This document shows positions 31,200 to 42,975 of a stretch of 64,000 nucleotides of DNA, one piece after another. Each line of letters opens with the position of its first letter. The stretch's first letter is position 1. The DNA is from Dendrophyllia cribrosa (Eukaryota > Cnidaria > Anthozoa > Scleractinia > Dendrophylliidae), in the NCBI GenBank assembly GCA_024195265.1, contig JAJLRJ010000015.1:1120970-1184969 (forward strand), in the 5' to 3' direction. The position numbers and the translations under genes are program-made. The notes under the pieces were generated by a model that was not told where the DNA came from, searched no databases, and worked only from the letters and a program-made list of their open reading frames with translations.

Positions 31200-34100
31200 C
31201 AGTTTATTAGCATATCATTCCCCCCCCGGAAATATTACTGTCAGCCATATTGGAAAAACTTTGACCGTTAATAACTCAGCCAGATTAAAAGCCATGTTTC
31301 TCAAATTTTCACGAGTTAATAACCACAAGGGACTCAAACTCGTATGATGTTAAGCCGATAATATAAACAACAATTTACGATGTTATTAACGGTTGAATTT
31401 CGGACCTAATTCATTATTCATTCGTTAATAACTAACTCACTAAACGACCGATTGTCAGAAAACTTGAACCAGAGGTTTCCTTGCACAGCCATCTATTCGT
31501 TTTTGGCCATGAAAAGCGTTCAGGTGTGGTGAAAACCCCTCACCAAATATGTAACTCATGAATTAATCATTATGTAAATTTAATTATTAATTATGCAAAA
31601 GCAAACACTTAACATGGAAGAAAAATATTTCCCACAGATGCACGAGTACCTTATGTCATGTTTCATGCACTTTGTTTGCTGTTGCATGGTCTTTTAACGC
31701 TATAAATAGAGTAAAAATAAGGAGCAAAAAAAGCCTGTACTTACCACTCCAATGCTTGTCTCCAAATGGGAACTTCATGTGTGCACACTGAATTGTACCC
31801 ATAATATAGCTACCTTCAAAAGGCTATATCTTGCTTAGTATTTGATAAAAAAAGTTGAAACTTGGCAGAAAGATTTCACAGGCATTGGGCTACAAGCTTA
31901 ATCGGTCTTGATCTGGCGCGTCTTGATGACGTCATCATATTTTGATTGACAGGTGTCGAAACAGCAAATTCATGAAAAATGCTGGCTAAGCAAAAAAATC
32001 TTATTTTTTCAAACTTGCAAGCAGTAGCGCATGCTATTTTATGACTTTCCTGTAAGTTTCAAGCTAATCAATCAAGTGGTTTAGAAGTTACATTGGTTCG
32101 AAGGTCCTGTAGGCATGCTGAAGTTCTAGTCAGAGTACTATTTAAAAAAATTCACTGAAAATTCAGTTTTCAACGCCTAAGGAAGAAAATAGCATCCATT
32201 TAAAGGTCTTAACTTGTTCTATCATTGCACATTTGCAAAACGATGTCTTTTAGCATCTTCGGTGTTTTGTGAACCTTTCTAGAGAGGTGTGAATTGCCCT
32301 CACTTTCAGTTGTTGACCTGTTTTTCAGTCATGAATTATTAATTAGGCTTAATTGTACAAATTTAAAAAATCTGTAAAAAATTTATTTTTCAATACTCAC
32401 AAACAACAAAGATACCATTGGAAGGCTTATAACATGGGCTTTCTACGCATGTCCAACATTTTTTAAATTATTGAAAAATTGAAATGTGACGTCATTGTGA
32501 AAAAGGTCAATATTTTGAGAAATTTGACTAAAAAAATGAAAAATCCACCAAATATTCACAATGTAACCTTTGAAAAAAATGTTTTCACCAAAGTAAAGGC
32601 AGAACATACATACATTGTTTAAAGTAGGTGAAATGACTAACCCCTGTATTTTTGTGGAATTACATTGAATAAAAACATTGATTTTTTTTATTTTTTAAAT
32701 AACAAAAAAATGTCTCCTAGAAGAATAATTTTTTCTCTGTTAAAGAGTGCAGTCAATCTAACTTAAACACTACCAGAGAAAAGCACAGAGATAGACAATA
32801 GAAAATTAATTATGAGGAAATCTAATGAAACCTGCAGCGTACAGCGCATGTCAAAATGAGAGAATTTGGTTTTTCCAGTTTTGCATGGTTTTTCCAAGAC
32901 AGTTACTTTAACGTCAATTGTTCCTTACATCCAAGCGTTTCAGACTTAAAACTTACATCGGAACTTTTATAAAGAAATTGGCTTTCGATTTATAAAAGAT
33001 AAACTAAAATACCTTTTAAAATGTGAACGCCAGAAAGTGTTAAAGTATTTACATTATGATCGAAAAAGGTATGAAATGCCCTCATATCTGGGGACTCTAC
33101 TAACCCTAAAAGTCCAAATACGGAGGGTTAAACTCCGCAATAGTATGTAGATTAATGGACCAATTGAGATCTATTCATGGTGGGAAAATCATTGATGTAG
33201 ACTTAAATTTAAGCCGGCGATGCAAAAAAAATGCCGAGAGTAAACTTATTTGTGTTTTCACTGATGGCTCTGATAGGGCTATGGTATTACAAAAAAAATT
33301 GATAAAAAAAACACATTTCAATTAAACTGTTTAAAATTCAACAACAGAAATGCGCAGCTAATGGACAATTTTTCATAAAAAGATCAGATTAATTCATGAA
33401 GACCATCGGGAGTTACAGCTTAAAAAACTTTGAAAAGTTTTCCCTATCACATTTTCAAACGAACCTGAGAGAGTTTTACTTAAACGTAAATAACTCCAAA
33501 AGGTTAAAAGTTAAAAATAAGATACTTGCCAGAAATATTTACCGTATAAAATGCTTGAAAGTGATTTAAAAATTATTTTGTCATTGTAAAATCTGCTTCA
33601 TTGCAAGTCCTCGAAAGAAAAGCCAAAAATTTGAGAAAGTGGTATGAATTGCCCTCAAAACAAAAACTTTGAGCTCTGGGCTTTGGCTGACAAAAAGCTG
33701 CTAGGGTTTGAAAAACAAAGTAGATTATTGGCCTACAAAAGGAGTATTCGTGGTGCAATTATGAAGGAGAGAGCATAAAACACACAAGTGCAATGACCAA
33801 AAAAGAAGACCTGGCGAAATGCCCTCACTTGAGTGCAAACCCTAGCCAAAAACTTTAGAAAATAATAAAAAATAGAGAATGCAATGAAATCAGCCAAGAT
33901 TTCATCGACAGATGTCTCCATATACTTGAATTACTTGGTAATTTTTTCAAGTCTTAACCCATTAATCTCTTACAGTTATTATCTCAAACGTAAATTGGTA
34001 AATTGTCCATCTCGAAAAAAGTTGACTTAGGGTTTCAGAGTCAGTAAATACTATATACCTATACAACGTCCTTTGGGTCGAAATAAGTCCAAAAAAAAAA

Positions 34101-34435
34101 GTTGTGGGTTAGTGGTGGGTTTTCGGGGTTAAGGACTAATGCCTGAAGATAAAGTGTAGTGCAAAGTTTGGGGTCAGCGGATAAAAACTAAGGGGGGGGG
34201 TGGGTAGAAATATTTTAAGGTCGGAAAAGCCCTCATTTCAAAAACTTGTAATTTTGCAAGTCAGACACATTACGTTATTTTTTTTTTTAAAAGTGTGTAT
34301 ATGATACGCATTACGCTAAAGAACTTTATCCGGCATTTCGCAGGTTCTTATACATTAACCAAAAAGACTTAGCTCGATATGAAGGTGAGCCAAAAAAAGT
34401 GAGGGCAATTGGTGCCGTGGAGGAGACTAATTAGG
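31200..34435. other. AT-rich non-coding region with scattered GCCCTCA words
   Basis: No gene is supported in 3.2 kb. Single GCCCTCA words occur at about 32291, 33077, 33650, 33818, 34228 and, inverted, 34402. The 31850-32110 stretch is a diverged relative of 24640-24900. The open frames at 33573-33921 have no domain. A run of nine G lies at 34192-34200. Confidence 0.55.
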
Positions 34436-34460
34436 GGTTAGGGTTAGGGTTAGGGTGTCA
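34436..34460. repeat. Interstitial telomere repeat, short TTAGGG tract
   Basis: About four TTAGGG-type units directly after the last GCCCTCA word of the region. Confidence 0.8.
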
Positions 34461-36110
34461 ATCCACATGGCCAGGCCATTCACACCGACAAGCCATCGAT
34501 TTAGTCTTAGAAAGCGCAGTTAAGCTAACCCGGGGTTTTCATCGATCTTTGATTCCAGTTAGTAAATAATGACATCAATGGAGACTTTTTTCAAAAGTGG
34601 TTTTGCCCGCTCTAGTCTCGCGTCAGTGTAACTTGTACTGAACTAGCTCCAGTTTTGAGAACACTTCACTAACCGACAGCGTTAAGGGACTGATTTTAAT
34701 CCTGGGTGAGCGTTAACCGGCTTTATATTAATTTCGAACAAACAAAACACAACCTGAAGAACTCAGGACTCCAAACGTACCTGTTTCAGGAGAGAGAGAG
34801 AGAACTCTTCCTCGGAAGGCTTTCAAATCCCAAACCTTTCGTCAGTCGGGTCAGGCTCAGCGACTGGCCGTGAATGTCGGCGTGCACTTTACGTGTGCGG
34901 AGTGCTTGGTGTCCACTGACTTGTTTTTCTCGTATGCTAATAATCGTCGCCGGGTCCTCCTTGCACAATTTCTAATAAAAGCGCAGTTGTTTAAATCTCC
35001 GCAGGGACACGCAGTGTATTTGTCTACTCCGCATTACCGTATCAGTACATGTTTCCACGTTCGCGCCTTTTGGCTCTTACTCCGTGTAGAGGACACAAAT
35101 GACCGAAAACAAAAGGAAACAATGCTTCATCAAAAAACAATGTTTGCTATTGTTTTACGCCATCTGTGCGGTACACGACGAAGTAAGACCCCGGCTTGTT
35201 TTGTTCATTATTGATTGTCAAACTGACTGCAGACTGGCAATCGAAAGCTCAACTGAATTTCATTAAACTTTTTCAACGATTTGTTAATGTCTAATCCTGG
35301 TTACTCGTCCATTTTTAGGAAACAAAAAAGCACTTTCGTAAACTTGAAAAATTAAAATCTGGCCAGAGATCTTTTGCCTACGGGTGCGCTCCATGTTGGA
35401 ACAAACTCAGTCCCCAGAGATCTTAAAGAAGTAGCGGACTGCAGTATTCAGTTTAAGAAGAGACTTGTAATGATTTTCTATTTTTATTTGTAATTAGTAT
35501 ATTGTACCGGGCTGAAACGCCCTGTAACGAGGGAGCTAAAAGCCTTGATGGTTTTGTAAACTGATCGGAATGATATAACTTCATACTCTCTTCGTGATAA
35601 AAAGAAACAGTTAAATGCAGGGCATTCGTGGCAAACCGGCTTTTAATTTTAGTATTACAAGTATTGTACATGTAGTCCTTAAATAAATAGGGCTGGCCGG
35701 GCTTAATCGCGCCATATAACTTTTAGTATTTTCATCAGGTATTTTGGCGCGTGGAGCCGCTAAAATCGGTTGTTTCTTGGTGTTGCGGATGGTGTGATCA
35801 CCAAATGACGTAAAACAAAAGATTCAAAAGACTCTGAACAATACCCACACCACAACACAAAAGCTAACCGACAATGGCTTCCGCAACACCAAGAAACACC
35901 CGCTAAAATCGGTTCTTTGTCATCTTCAATCTTAGGTATTTAGTTATTTCTTTGTCAATCAAATGTCTTTTTGTTTAAGGTAATTCGTGCTTTGATTGGC
36001 GCCGCGACAGTAGAGTCCCCTGAGATTGGTTGTTAGGGACGCCACGCCACGCAAAGACGCTCAAAGCAATCACGCCGTGACATTTCACTGCCGCGCTCTC
36101 GACTGTAAGG
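34461..36110. other. Intergenic region upstream of the spliced YR gene
   Basis: It contains a short GA microsatellite at about 34789. At 35755-35915 the word CGCTAAAATCGGTT occurs twice in direct orientation, while the adjoining GTTTCTTGGTGTTGCGGA is inverted as TCCGCAACACCAAGAAAC. The open frames here (34870-35214 and others) have no recognisable domain. Confidence 0.45.
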
Positions 36111-38328
36111 ATGGAAAATTCCAAAGTTTGTATTGTCAACTATGACATAACCTCTAGCGATGAGGATTTTAGTGAAGCTGAGGGCCAAGGAATCTCTTTC
36201 GTGTATTCCTCGTCAAAACTGTCCTCGATCGTGTTGTCGTCAGACCAAGGATCTACAAGCGATGAGGCCTGTTTGGAAACAGAGCAAGCCATCAGCCACA
36301 AGAAACTTGATGCACCGCCACTTGTGTTGTCAGAGGACACTGCAAGCGATGACGCCTGTTTGGCGACAGAGCGAATGGACGAGACGGAAGGAAGCTCCTC
36401 GTCATCTCCTTCGTCCACAAGTTCTTGCACTTCTTCCGCCAGTTCTTCAGAAGAAGATGAGAACCAGCAAGCAGTTGACCAGCAAAGGGCGGCTTATGCG
36501 GCAAGAATGTCAGAACTCCCTGATGAACTGCGACGATTCCTGAAAGATGTGAAGCGCTTCTTCACAAAGCAGAATTCCCTGGAAAGAAGTGGCAGAAACT
36601 TGACTCAATCGACTATAGACAAGGCTTTCGAGAGAATTATGTGTAAGTTCAACGAAAGTTTTATTTTCGTATTTCGATTTTCACACCTCCGTTTCAGTTC
36701 AGATCCCACCTCAATTTCTAACTACCGCATATAATTTTAAGAGGTCAGATTCAATGATGTTAATGTGTAACCCTCGTTTTCTCCCACCTCAGGTTATTTG
36801 GGCTTCGTGAGGCAAAGGAATCCCGAACAAACGCTGACAAGATCGCTGTTTAACGATGGAAAACTGATCGAAAAATATCTTGACTTACTGACGGTGAGTG
36901 AACTTTTAAACTTTTCGCGCCCAAACGCGGTATACTGCCCGCGCGCGTTGCTGGGAAAAGAAATTTCAATGGAACGGGTCATTTTCAACGAGCGAGTTTC
37001 TAGTTGATGTACAACCTTGCAAGGCGTTATATCCAAATTTAAATTCTCATTTCTTGCCCCTATACATTTCCTATAGAAGAATCAGGGAGAAACTGTTTAG
37101 ATATAAAGACAATTTATTAACCCATTGACACCTGAACCGCCCGTAACCGCCCGTACAAGACTCCACTGCTTTAAAAAATTGTAACTTTCTCAATCGTGCG
37201 AACATTGCCTTAACTAGCAGTTGTGAGCATTGACTAGAAAGTCTTTCAAATTGAGATACCCAATAAACACAAAAAAGTCAGCGATTTTTGCAGAATATCA
37301 GCGTTTGAATTTGGACAATAACAAAAATTACCGTTTTTAACGTCATAGAAAAACAACAAAAATCACGTTTTTGCCTTTAGTTTTTTTTATTCAAATCATC
37401 ATGGCAAACCCAAAAATCAACATTCACAGCAAAATTCAGTCCTAGTCCTAGCTTAGCAGTGAATTTTTTTGCTCTTATTCGTTGCTCGGGCCGAGCTCTA
37501 GCCTCTCGTTCTAATGCATACTGACCTTGCCTCAATTTTCAATATCACCACCGCACTGCATGCTGGGAAATGGCCAAGAATTTTGACAGCGTTCGTTTCT
37601 TTCCGCACACATTTCATATTTATACCAAGTCCACAGCCACTCCGACCCACCGCCGAAATTTCACGCTTGTTGTGTTCTTCAGTGGTCGCAACTTCCAAAA
37701 TATGCCGCGGTAGGTCGAGAAATTCATCCAGAGTCGAGTCCCAAAGCTGCTTCGTTTCCAGGCGGCCATTTTTCCAGTTCAACGAGCAACGAGCAACGAG
37801 CCAAATTCGCAAACGAAGTACAACAACTAACTCGCTTCATTGAGAAGTGGACTCTGAACTACCTCCAAGCTTAATGATGCTCACCAGGCAGCTACTAAAG
37901 ATGAAAAATGGCTGTGAACTTACCAAAAATCGTAGATAATTCATATTGGACCCTTTATTGCAAATCAAGCAAGCAAAATGAGATCGTCACAATGACGTTT
38001 CCAGTAAACTCGAGCCTTCAGTGTTTTAGAACAGCAGCACTTTCAATGGTAACTCCAAATATGCAGTCACGAAATCCTATGGGGCGTGTGTATGCAGAAA
38101 ATCACTCAAAAACGTAAAAATCCTCAGGTGTGAATGGGTTAATCTTGTGCGATCATGTCCAATTCTCGTGACCCTTTTGATTGATAAAGCATTGATATTA
38201 CAAGAAGAAATTTGAAGCTGATCACGCTTAGGGTTAAATAGGGAAGTCAACTTTACTCGGACAGAACCCACCTTTTTACTAAAAAAAATACTGACTGGTG
38301 GTCTCTTTATGTAACCCAACCCCCCCCC

Positions 38329-38384
<56 letters not shown>

Positions 38385-41300
38385 AAAGAAAGATAGTCGA
38401 AACTGAGAAAAAAGATTCAGTTTCTTGTGCCGATTTACAGGCAATGCAAGCTTCATGCACGTGGTATGTAAAAGTCTCATCTCAAATTTTTAGGCCAGTA
38501 AATTTTGTCCACTAGGCTCATCCCTCCCAACCCCACCCCTACACAAGGTGGGTCCTGTTCGAGTACACTTGTTATGACACGAAAAATACAAGTGACACAT
38601 CAAACACCAACCCTGCGGTCTGGCCAGTACCTAACCCATGTGCACAGCCATGTCACTTGCTTTTTTTCGTGTTTACTTGTTATGACCACTTCCCCCAACC
38701 CTTTAAGCTCTGATATCAAAATCTGAGTTCTCATTTCTTGTCCCTATTGATTTCCTATTCTTGGTTTTCACTTACGTCATATCAAAATTCAGAAGCATTA
38801 AACAACAGATTTCGATTCCAAAATGGTGAGGGACACTGCATTGGTACGACAAGAACTCCCAGTTATTATGTCTGACAAAGGGGGGTGGAGAAAATTCATT
38901 GAATCGGTGTGGTAGTGCCCAAAATAGATCTGAAATAGCGTGACAAATTGCGTGACACACTTAAAACCTTAATAAACCGGGAGCACAACATCGTTAAAAC
39001 CGGACACTTTTTGTGAAAGATTATAACTACACTGGTATCCGTATACCATGTTAGAAACAGCTTTGTAGGACGCATACTTCAGATTTTTGAATTTTTATGA
39101 CGTCACGTGAAAACCAAGAATAGCAGTAGTGGGGGAGAAGTTGTTTAGACATCAAGAAAATTGGTCTTGTGGATCATGTCTTTTAAGGCCCATGTTCATC
39201 CAATCTGCTTTGCGCACCCGGGCTGATTTTCGCAGACGGAAAATCAATGTGCCAGCCAATCATAACGCTACATTGAACAATTGAACTGTTTCAAAACTCA
39301 AACACAAGCACGCAAAGCGGATTGGGTGAGCATGGGCCTTTAAAGGGACTCTTTCAACCACTGTCCTTTGTGTGTCTATTGTTTTTCTTTCTTTAGTTGA
39401 AATTTCACAACCAAAATGGACAAAAAATTCAAATTATAAAAACTTAACTTTAAAGTAGATGGCTTATACAGCCAGCCTTAAAGTGCCTCTGTGATCAAAT
39501 TTTTTATTTTCATTTTTTTTACATTTTCGTGTACAATTAGACTTTCTTACTCATCTTGCCAAATTTCAATTCATTACTAACATCAGAAGTCATTTTATTT
39601 TAACATTTATTTTCGAGAATTTACGGCCGCCATTAATCAACCTTGTTCCAAGGCTTGGTTGCGAATGGGAGAAAGTGGCGTCAAAGACTCAAACATACCT
39701 CACGGGTTGAAATTATAATAATAAGTATTGAAAATCATGCGAAAAGCAACAAAAACTTTGGACTTGTTCTTCGTGCAATTTTCTATGCTGATTGTTATTA
39801 TAATTTCAACCTGTGAGGTATGTTTGAGTCTGACGTCACTTTCTCTCATTCGCAACCAAACCTGGAACAAGGTTGATTAATGGCGGCGGTAAATTCTCGG
39901 AAATAAATGTTAAAATAAAATGACTTCTGATGGTCGTAATGGATTGAAACTTGGTAAGATGAGTAACAAAGTCTAATAGTACACGAAAAATGTAAAAAAA
40001 TGAAAATAAAAAATTTGATCACAGGGGCACTTTAAAGATTGCAAAGATAGAATCAGATGAACAAAGACACTGGCGAGTTCAGCAATATCTGTATTACAGA
40101 AAATGTCGCAAAGCACACTGGTCGAGGTGTCCCTTTAATCCTCATGACCTTTTTGATTGAAAAGGAAAAAACAAAATGGTAACCTGATATCGTGTTTGCA
40201 GGAGAAAAGGAAGCTGAGCTCTGCCACAATTTCCAACCACGCAAGCGCTCTCTTGTATCCACTCAAGTATCTTCATCGCCATCACGCTCCCAACTATGAT
40301 CAACTTCCACTCATAGCACAGCTCCGAAAGACTGCCACGGTCCTGCAACGAGAGGGAGAACGAAATCGTCCAAAAACGAAAGAAGAATTGCGAGCGTTAG
40401 GCCGCTGGCTTGATTGGTGAGTGTTAATACCAATCACTATTATTATTATTATTATTATTATTATTGTTATTACAAGTGCAACTGGAAATAATAATTATTA
40501 TTACGAAGACTCTGGTCAGGTGTCCATAAGACTGATAATTGGATGGCAAATTGTATTAAAAATTTCAATGTAAATGTTGTTTATAGTGGACGAGCAATCA
40601 GCTATCCAGCTTATTCACAGGCACACCACCCAAACATGGAAAATATTGCAAATGGGCTTTATTATACAGCACTGAAATTGCTTACACTTTGGCTCCAAAA
40701 TAGCCTCAAACACCAAGTTTTCAGCCAAAAATATAATCTTTTTGTCCAATATTTGTTCTGAGGGCATTTCCTTTCATTTCATTTCATTTTAAAATGCCCA
40801 CCAACAGATGCTCAGAAGGCAATGTATACTAATGCATACCAATATATGTATACCAAAGTTTTTAAGTTCACTCAGCAATGGAATTCTGCTGATCAAACAC
40901 TCAACACTTTAGCAATTCTCCTTTATTTTTCACCAGGGACGAAGTTCTGGAAGCCCTCTCAATGCAGAGGACAAGATTGTCAATGGCCAAATATCCAAAG
41001 ATGCGAGCGAGGGAGTCGCAAGATTTATTATTATTGGCCATGTACTGCCACCTGCCGCCTGCCAGGGGGCTAGAGTTCCGTACCATGGAAATACTGATTG
41101 AGGAGGAAGGCTGCGTTCCCTTCTTAGCGGCCAATTACCGGGGGAAAAACATCGCACTTTTCACTCTATCAGGCAAGGTGACACTGCACATTCACTCCTA
41201 CAAGACCAGCCGTTTCATGGGACATGAGCAGATGGATGTGCCGGTGAGTCAGTGGATGATATTTACACTTGTAATTTACAAATGTAGCTATTGTTTTCAA

Positions 41301-42975
41301 CTTCTGAAACAATGGCTACACTTGTAAATTACACTTGTAAAAGTTTTATTGAATTGACCCCTGGGGCCAATTCAATAGAACTTTTACAAGTGTAGCTATT
41401 GTTTTCAACTACTGAAACAATGGCTACACTTGTAAAAGTTTTATTGAATCGACCCCTGGTCTAAAAACACATCAAAAAAATCTGTCTACAACATAATTAT
41501 GGACTTGGGGTTGGGAGGGGCCGCAATAAAAAAAAAAAAATCCCGAGGAATGTGGCAAATTGTTCCTGACACTGTGTGGTATTTCATTTTAGGTGGACAG
41601 TGAGCTATGGAGAGTGCTTTCAACACACGTCAAAGAGTTTCGCCAAATACTCTTTACCCCACAGACCAAGGGCGAATACCTGTTCCTGGTGAGTCATGCA
41701 CGAAGCCTCATTGTTTGAACCAGGGAATGAAGAAATGATTGTCGCAGCAACGCTGCCCACAAAATAATAGATTGCTGCACAACCACGATGATCATTTCTT
41801 CATTCCAATATATCGCTTTCTACTACATTTATATGGGAACAAAAAAAAAAAGAAAGCGCCATACTATTCAACTGAAACAATTCAGCATTGGGCCCATGTT
41901 TTGAGCTTGTCCCTTGTTTCTTTCAGAATGCAAACGGTGAACCATTCACTAGTGGAGCGTACTCGCGTCATCTCAAGTTATTGCTGCAGCGACTGACTGG
42001 AAAATCAGTTTCTGTGAATGGGCTTCGATCAGCATTTTTGACATGGGCATATGGTCAAAGGTCAGTATTATTTTGTGTTTGTTTGCTGCACTGCAGGTAA
42101 ATAATATTGTTCTCAGGTACTATTGAAGCTATTTACCACGTAAATTGGGTTGAAAATCAAATTGACATTTGTCGTGCTATGATTTAATCCTTCTGCACTC
42201 TATCAGAACCACATGACAAAGGAAAGTAAGAATTTGAGCCACAACTTAGGGCTCATTTTCATGGTACATATTCTGGTCATTCCAAAAACACACCTAATTA
42301 TTGCACCTATTCCTCTTGTAAAATACGGCAAGAAGTCACTACTTTGACGATGAAAATTTTGGCTTGTGCAAATGTAAACAACATAGTTTTGTTAGCGTAT
42401 TCTGATTTCAGAATGACTAGAATATGTCCAAAACAACATGCCCTTACATGTGTTTACCTCCATCTTCCTGCAGTCAGTGCGATGAAGCCATGAAGGACTC
42501 ACTAGCCTTTGCCCTCCGGCACAGCAGAGAGGCAGCGCAGAACGTGTATGATCGTAGAACAGCAAATGAGAGGAAGCAGAGGGCAGTCGATCTGGCGCGG
42601 GGCAAGGCCGAAAATGCAGACCAGGAACGTGATGCTGAACCATGTTCAGAAGGCACATCGGATGCAGAGACGGACGTGGAGGCAGGTCAATTCGTTGCAT
42701 TACTCGAGCCGGGTAGCACCCTACAGAGGCCTCGTATACTGCTGGCAAGAGTCCATTCCTTCCTGCCTAACCGACAGGTCCAGTTGCTTTGGTACAAGGC
42801 TCTGACTGCTTCACTGTACAGCCTGGAAATCGACGGATGCAGTTGGGTTGAATCCATTGACTGCCTCGTGCCAGTCACTGTCAAGCCGGCAAGGAACAAG
42901 CCTGGTTGCTTCAGACTTTTCACAAGCCCGAGGGAAGTCTACAAAGCAGTTCATGGGAACACAAGGCAAACCTGA
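36111..42975 (+). CDS. Seven-exon tyrosine-recombinase-like gene, predicted 628 aa
   Basis: Exons by consensus GT..AG sites and preserved phase: 36111-36642, 36793-36893, 40202-40416, 40937-41243, 41593-41688, 41927-42060, 42474-42975 (1887 nt including stop). Exon 1 encodes an acidic Ser-rich leader with two similar segments (TSDEACLETE and ASDDACLATE). The recombinase core has R326 (CHLPPARGLEF), K372 (SYKTSRF), R451 (VNGLRSAFL), H478 and Y487 (LRHSREAAQNVY), with the same 9-residue H-to-Y spacing as the intronless homologue at 47.2 kb. A C-terminal extension (QFVALLEPGS...ILLARVHSF...VQLLWYK) matches that homologue's C-terminus and looks like a BAH- or Tudor-type beta-rich fold, which is a guess. 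All catalytic candidates survive. Intact introns and no visible TIRs suggest a host gene derived from a Crypton-like element, or an intron-bearing element. Confidence 0.75.
37121..38138. mobile_element. TTAA-flanked non-autonomous element (1.0 kb) in intron 2
   Basis: Terminal inverted repeats CCCATTGACACCTGA and TCAGGTGTGAATGGG, flanked by TTAA at 37117-37120 and 38139-38142. The TTAA duplication is the hallmark of piggyBac-type transposition. No transposase frame inside. Confidence 0.75.
38323..38384. repeat. (CA)n microsatellite after a short C run
   Basis: A C run then about 27 CA units in intron 2 of the spliced YR gene. Confidence 0.95.
38750..39130. mobile_element. Hairpin-type interspersed repeat in intron 2
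   Basis: CTATTCTTGGTTTTCAC at about 38756 is inverted as GTGAAAACCAAGAATAG at about 39108, with nearby ACGTCAT and ATGACGT also paired. A related half occurs near 43195-43240 (GTCATATAAAAATTCAGAAG). Boundaries are uncertain. Confidence 0.5.
39187..39339. mobile_element. Small TTAA-flanked MITE (about 150 bp) in intron 2
   Basis: GGCCCATGTTCATCCAATC pairs with the imperfect complement GATTGGGTGAGCATGGGCC; TTAA lies on both sides (39183-39186 and 39340-39343). Confidence 0.65.
39482..40031. mobile_element. TTAA-flanked foldback element (550 bp) in intron 2
   Basis: Arms of about 250 bp run inward from AGTGCCTCTGTGATC and GATCACAGGGGCACT, with TTAA at 39478-39481 and 40032-40035. The two arms are near complements for most of their length, including a block containing GGTTGATTAATGGCGGC. 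No coding capacity. Confidence 0.8.
40440..40467. repeat. (ATT)n microsatellite
   Basis: About nine ATT units in intron 3 of the spliced YR gene. Confidence 0.9.
41268..41452. repeat. Nested hairpin repeat in intron 4
   Basis: GTAGCTATTGTTTTCAACT and CTGAAACAATGGCTACACTTG occur twice, and each pair also folds back on itself; AAAGTTTTATTGAATTGACC is inverted as GGCCAATTCAATAGAACTTT. Probably a small MITE. Confidence 0.6.

Noticed and set aside
35755..35915. Mixed direct and inverted repeat as a MITE
   Set aside because: No target-site duplication and the direct and inverted parts do not give consistent ends; noted only in the region entry.
42392..42748. Minus-strand 118-codon frame opposite exon 7 of the spliced YR gene
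   Set aside because: Shadow of the exon on the other strand; no independent support.
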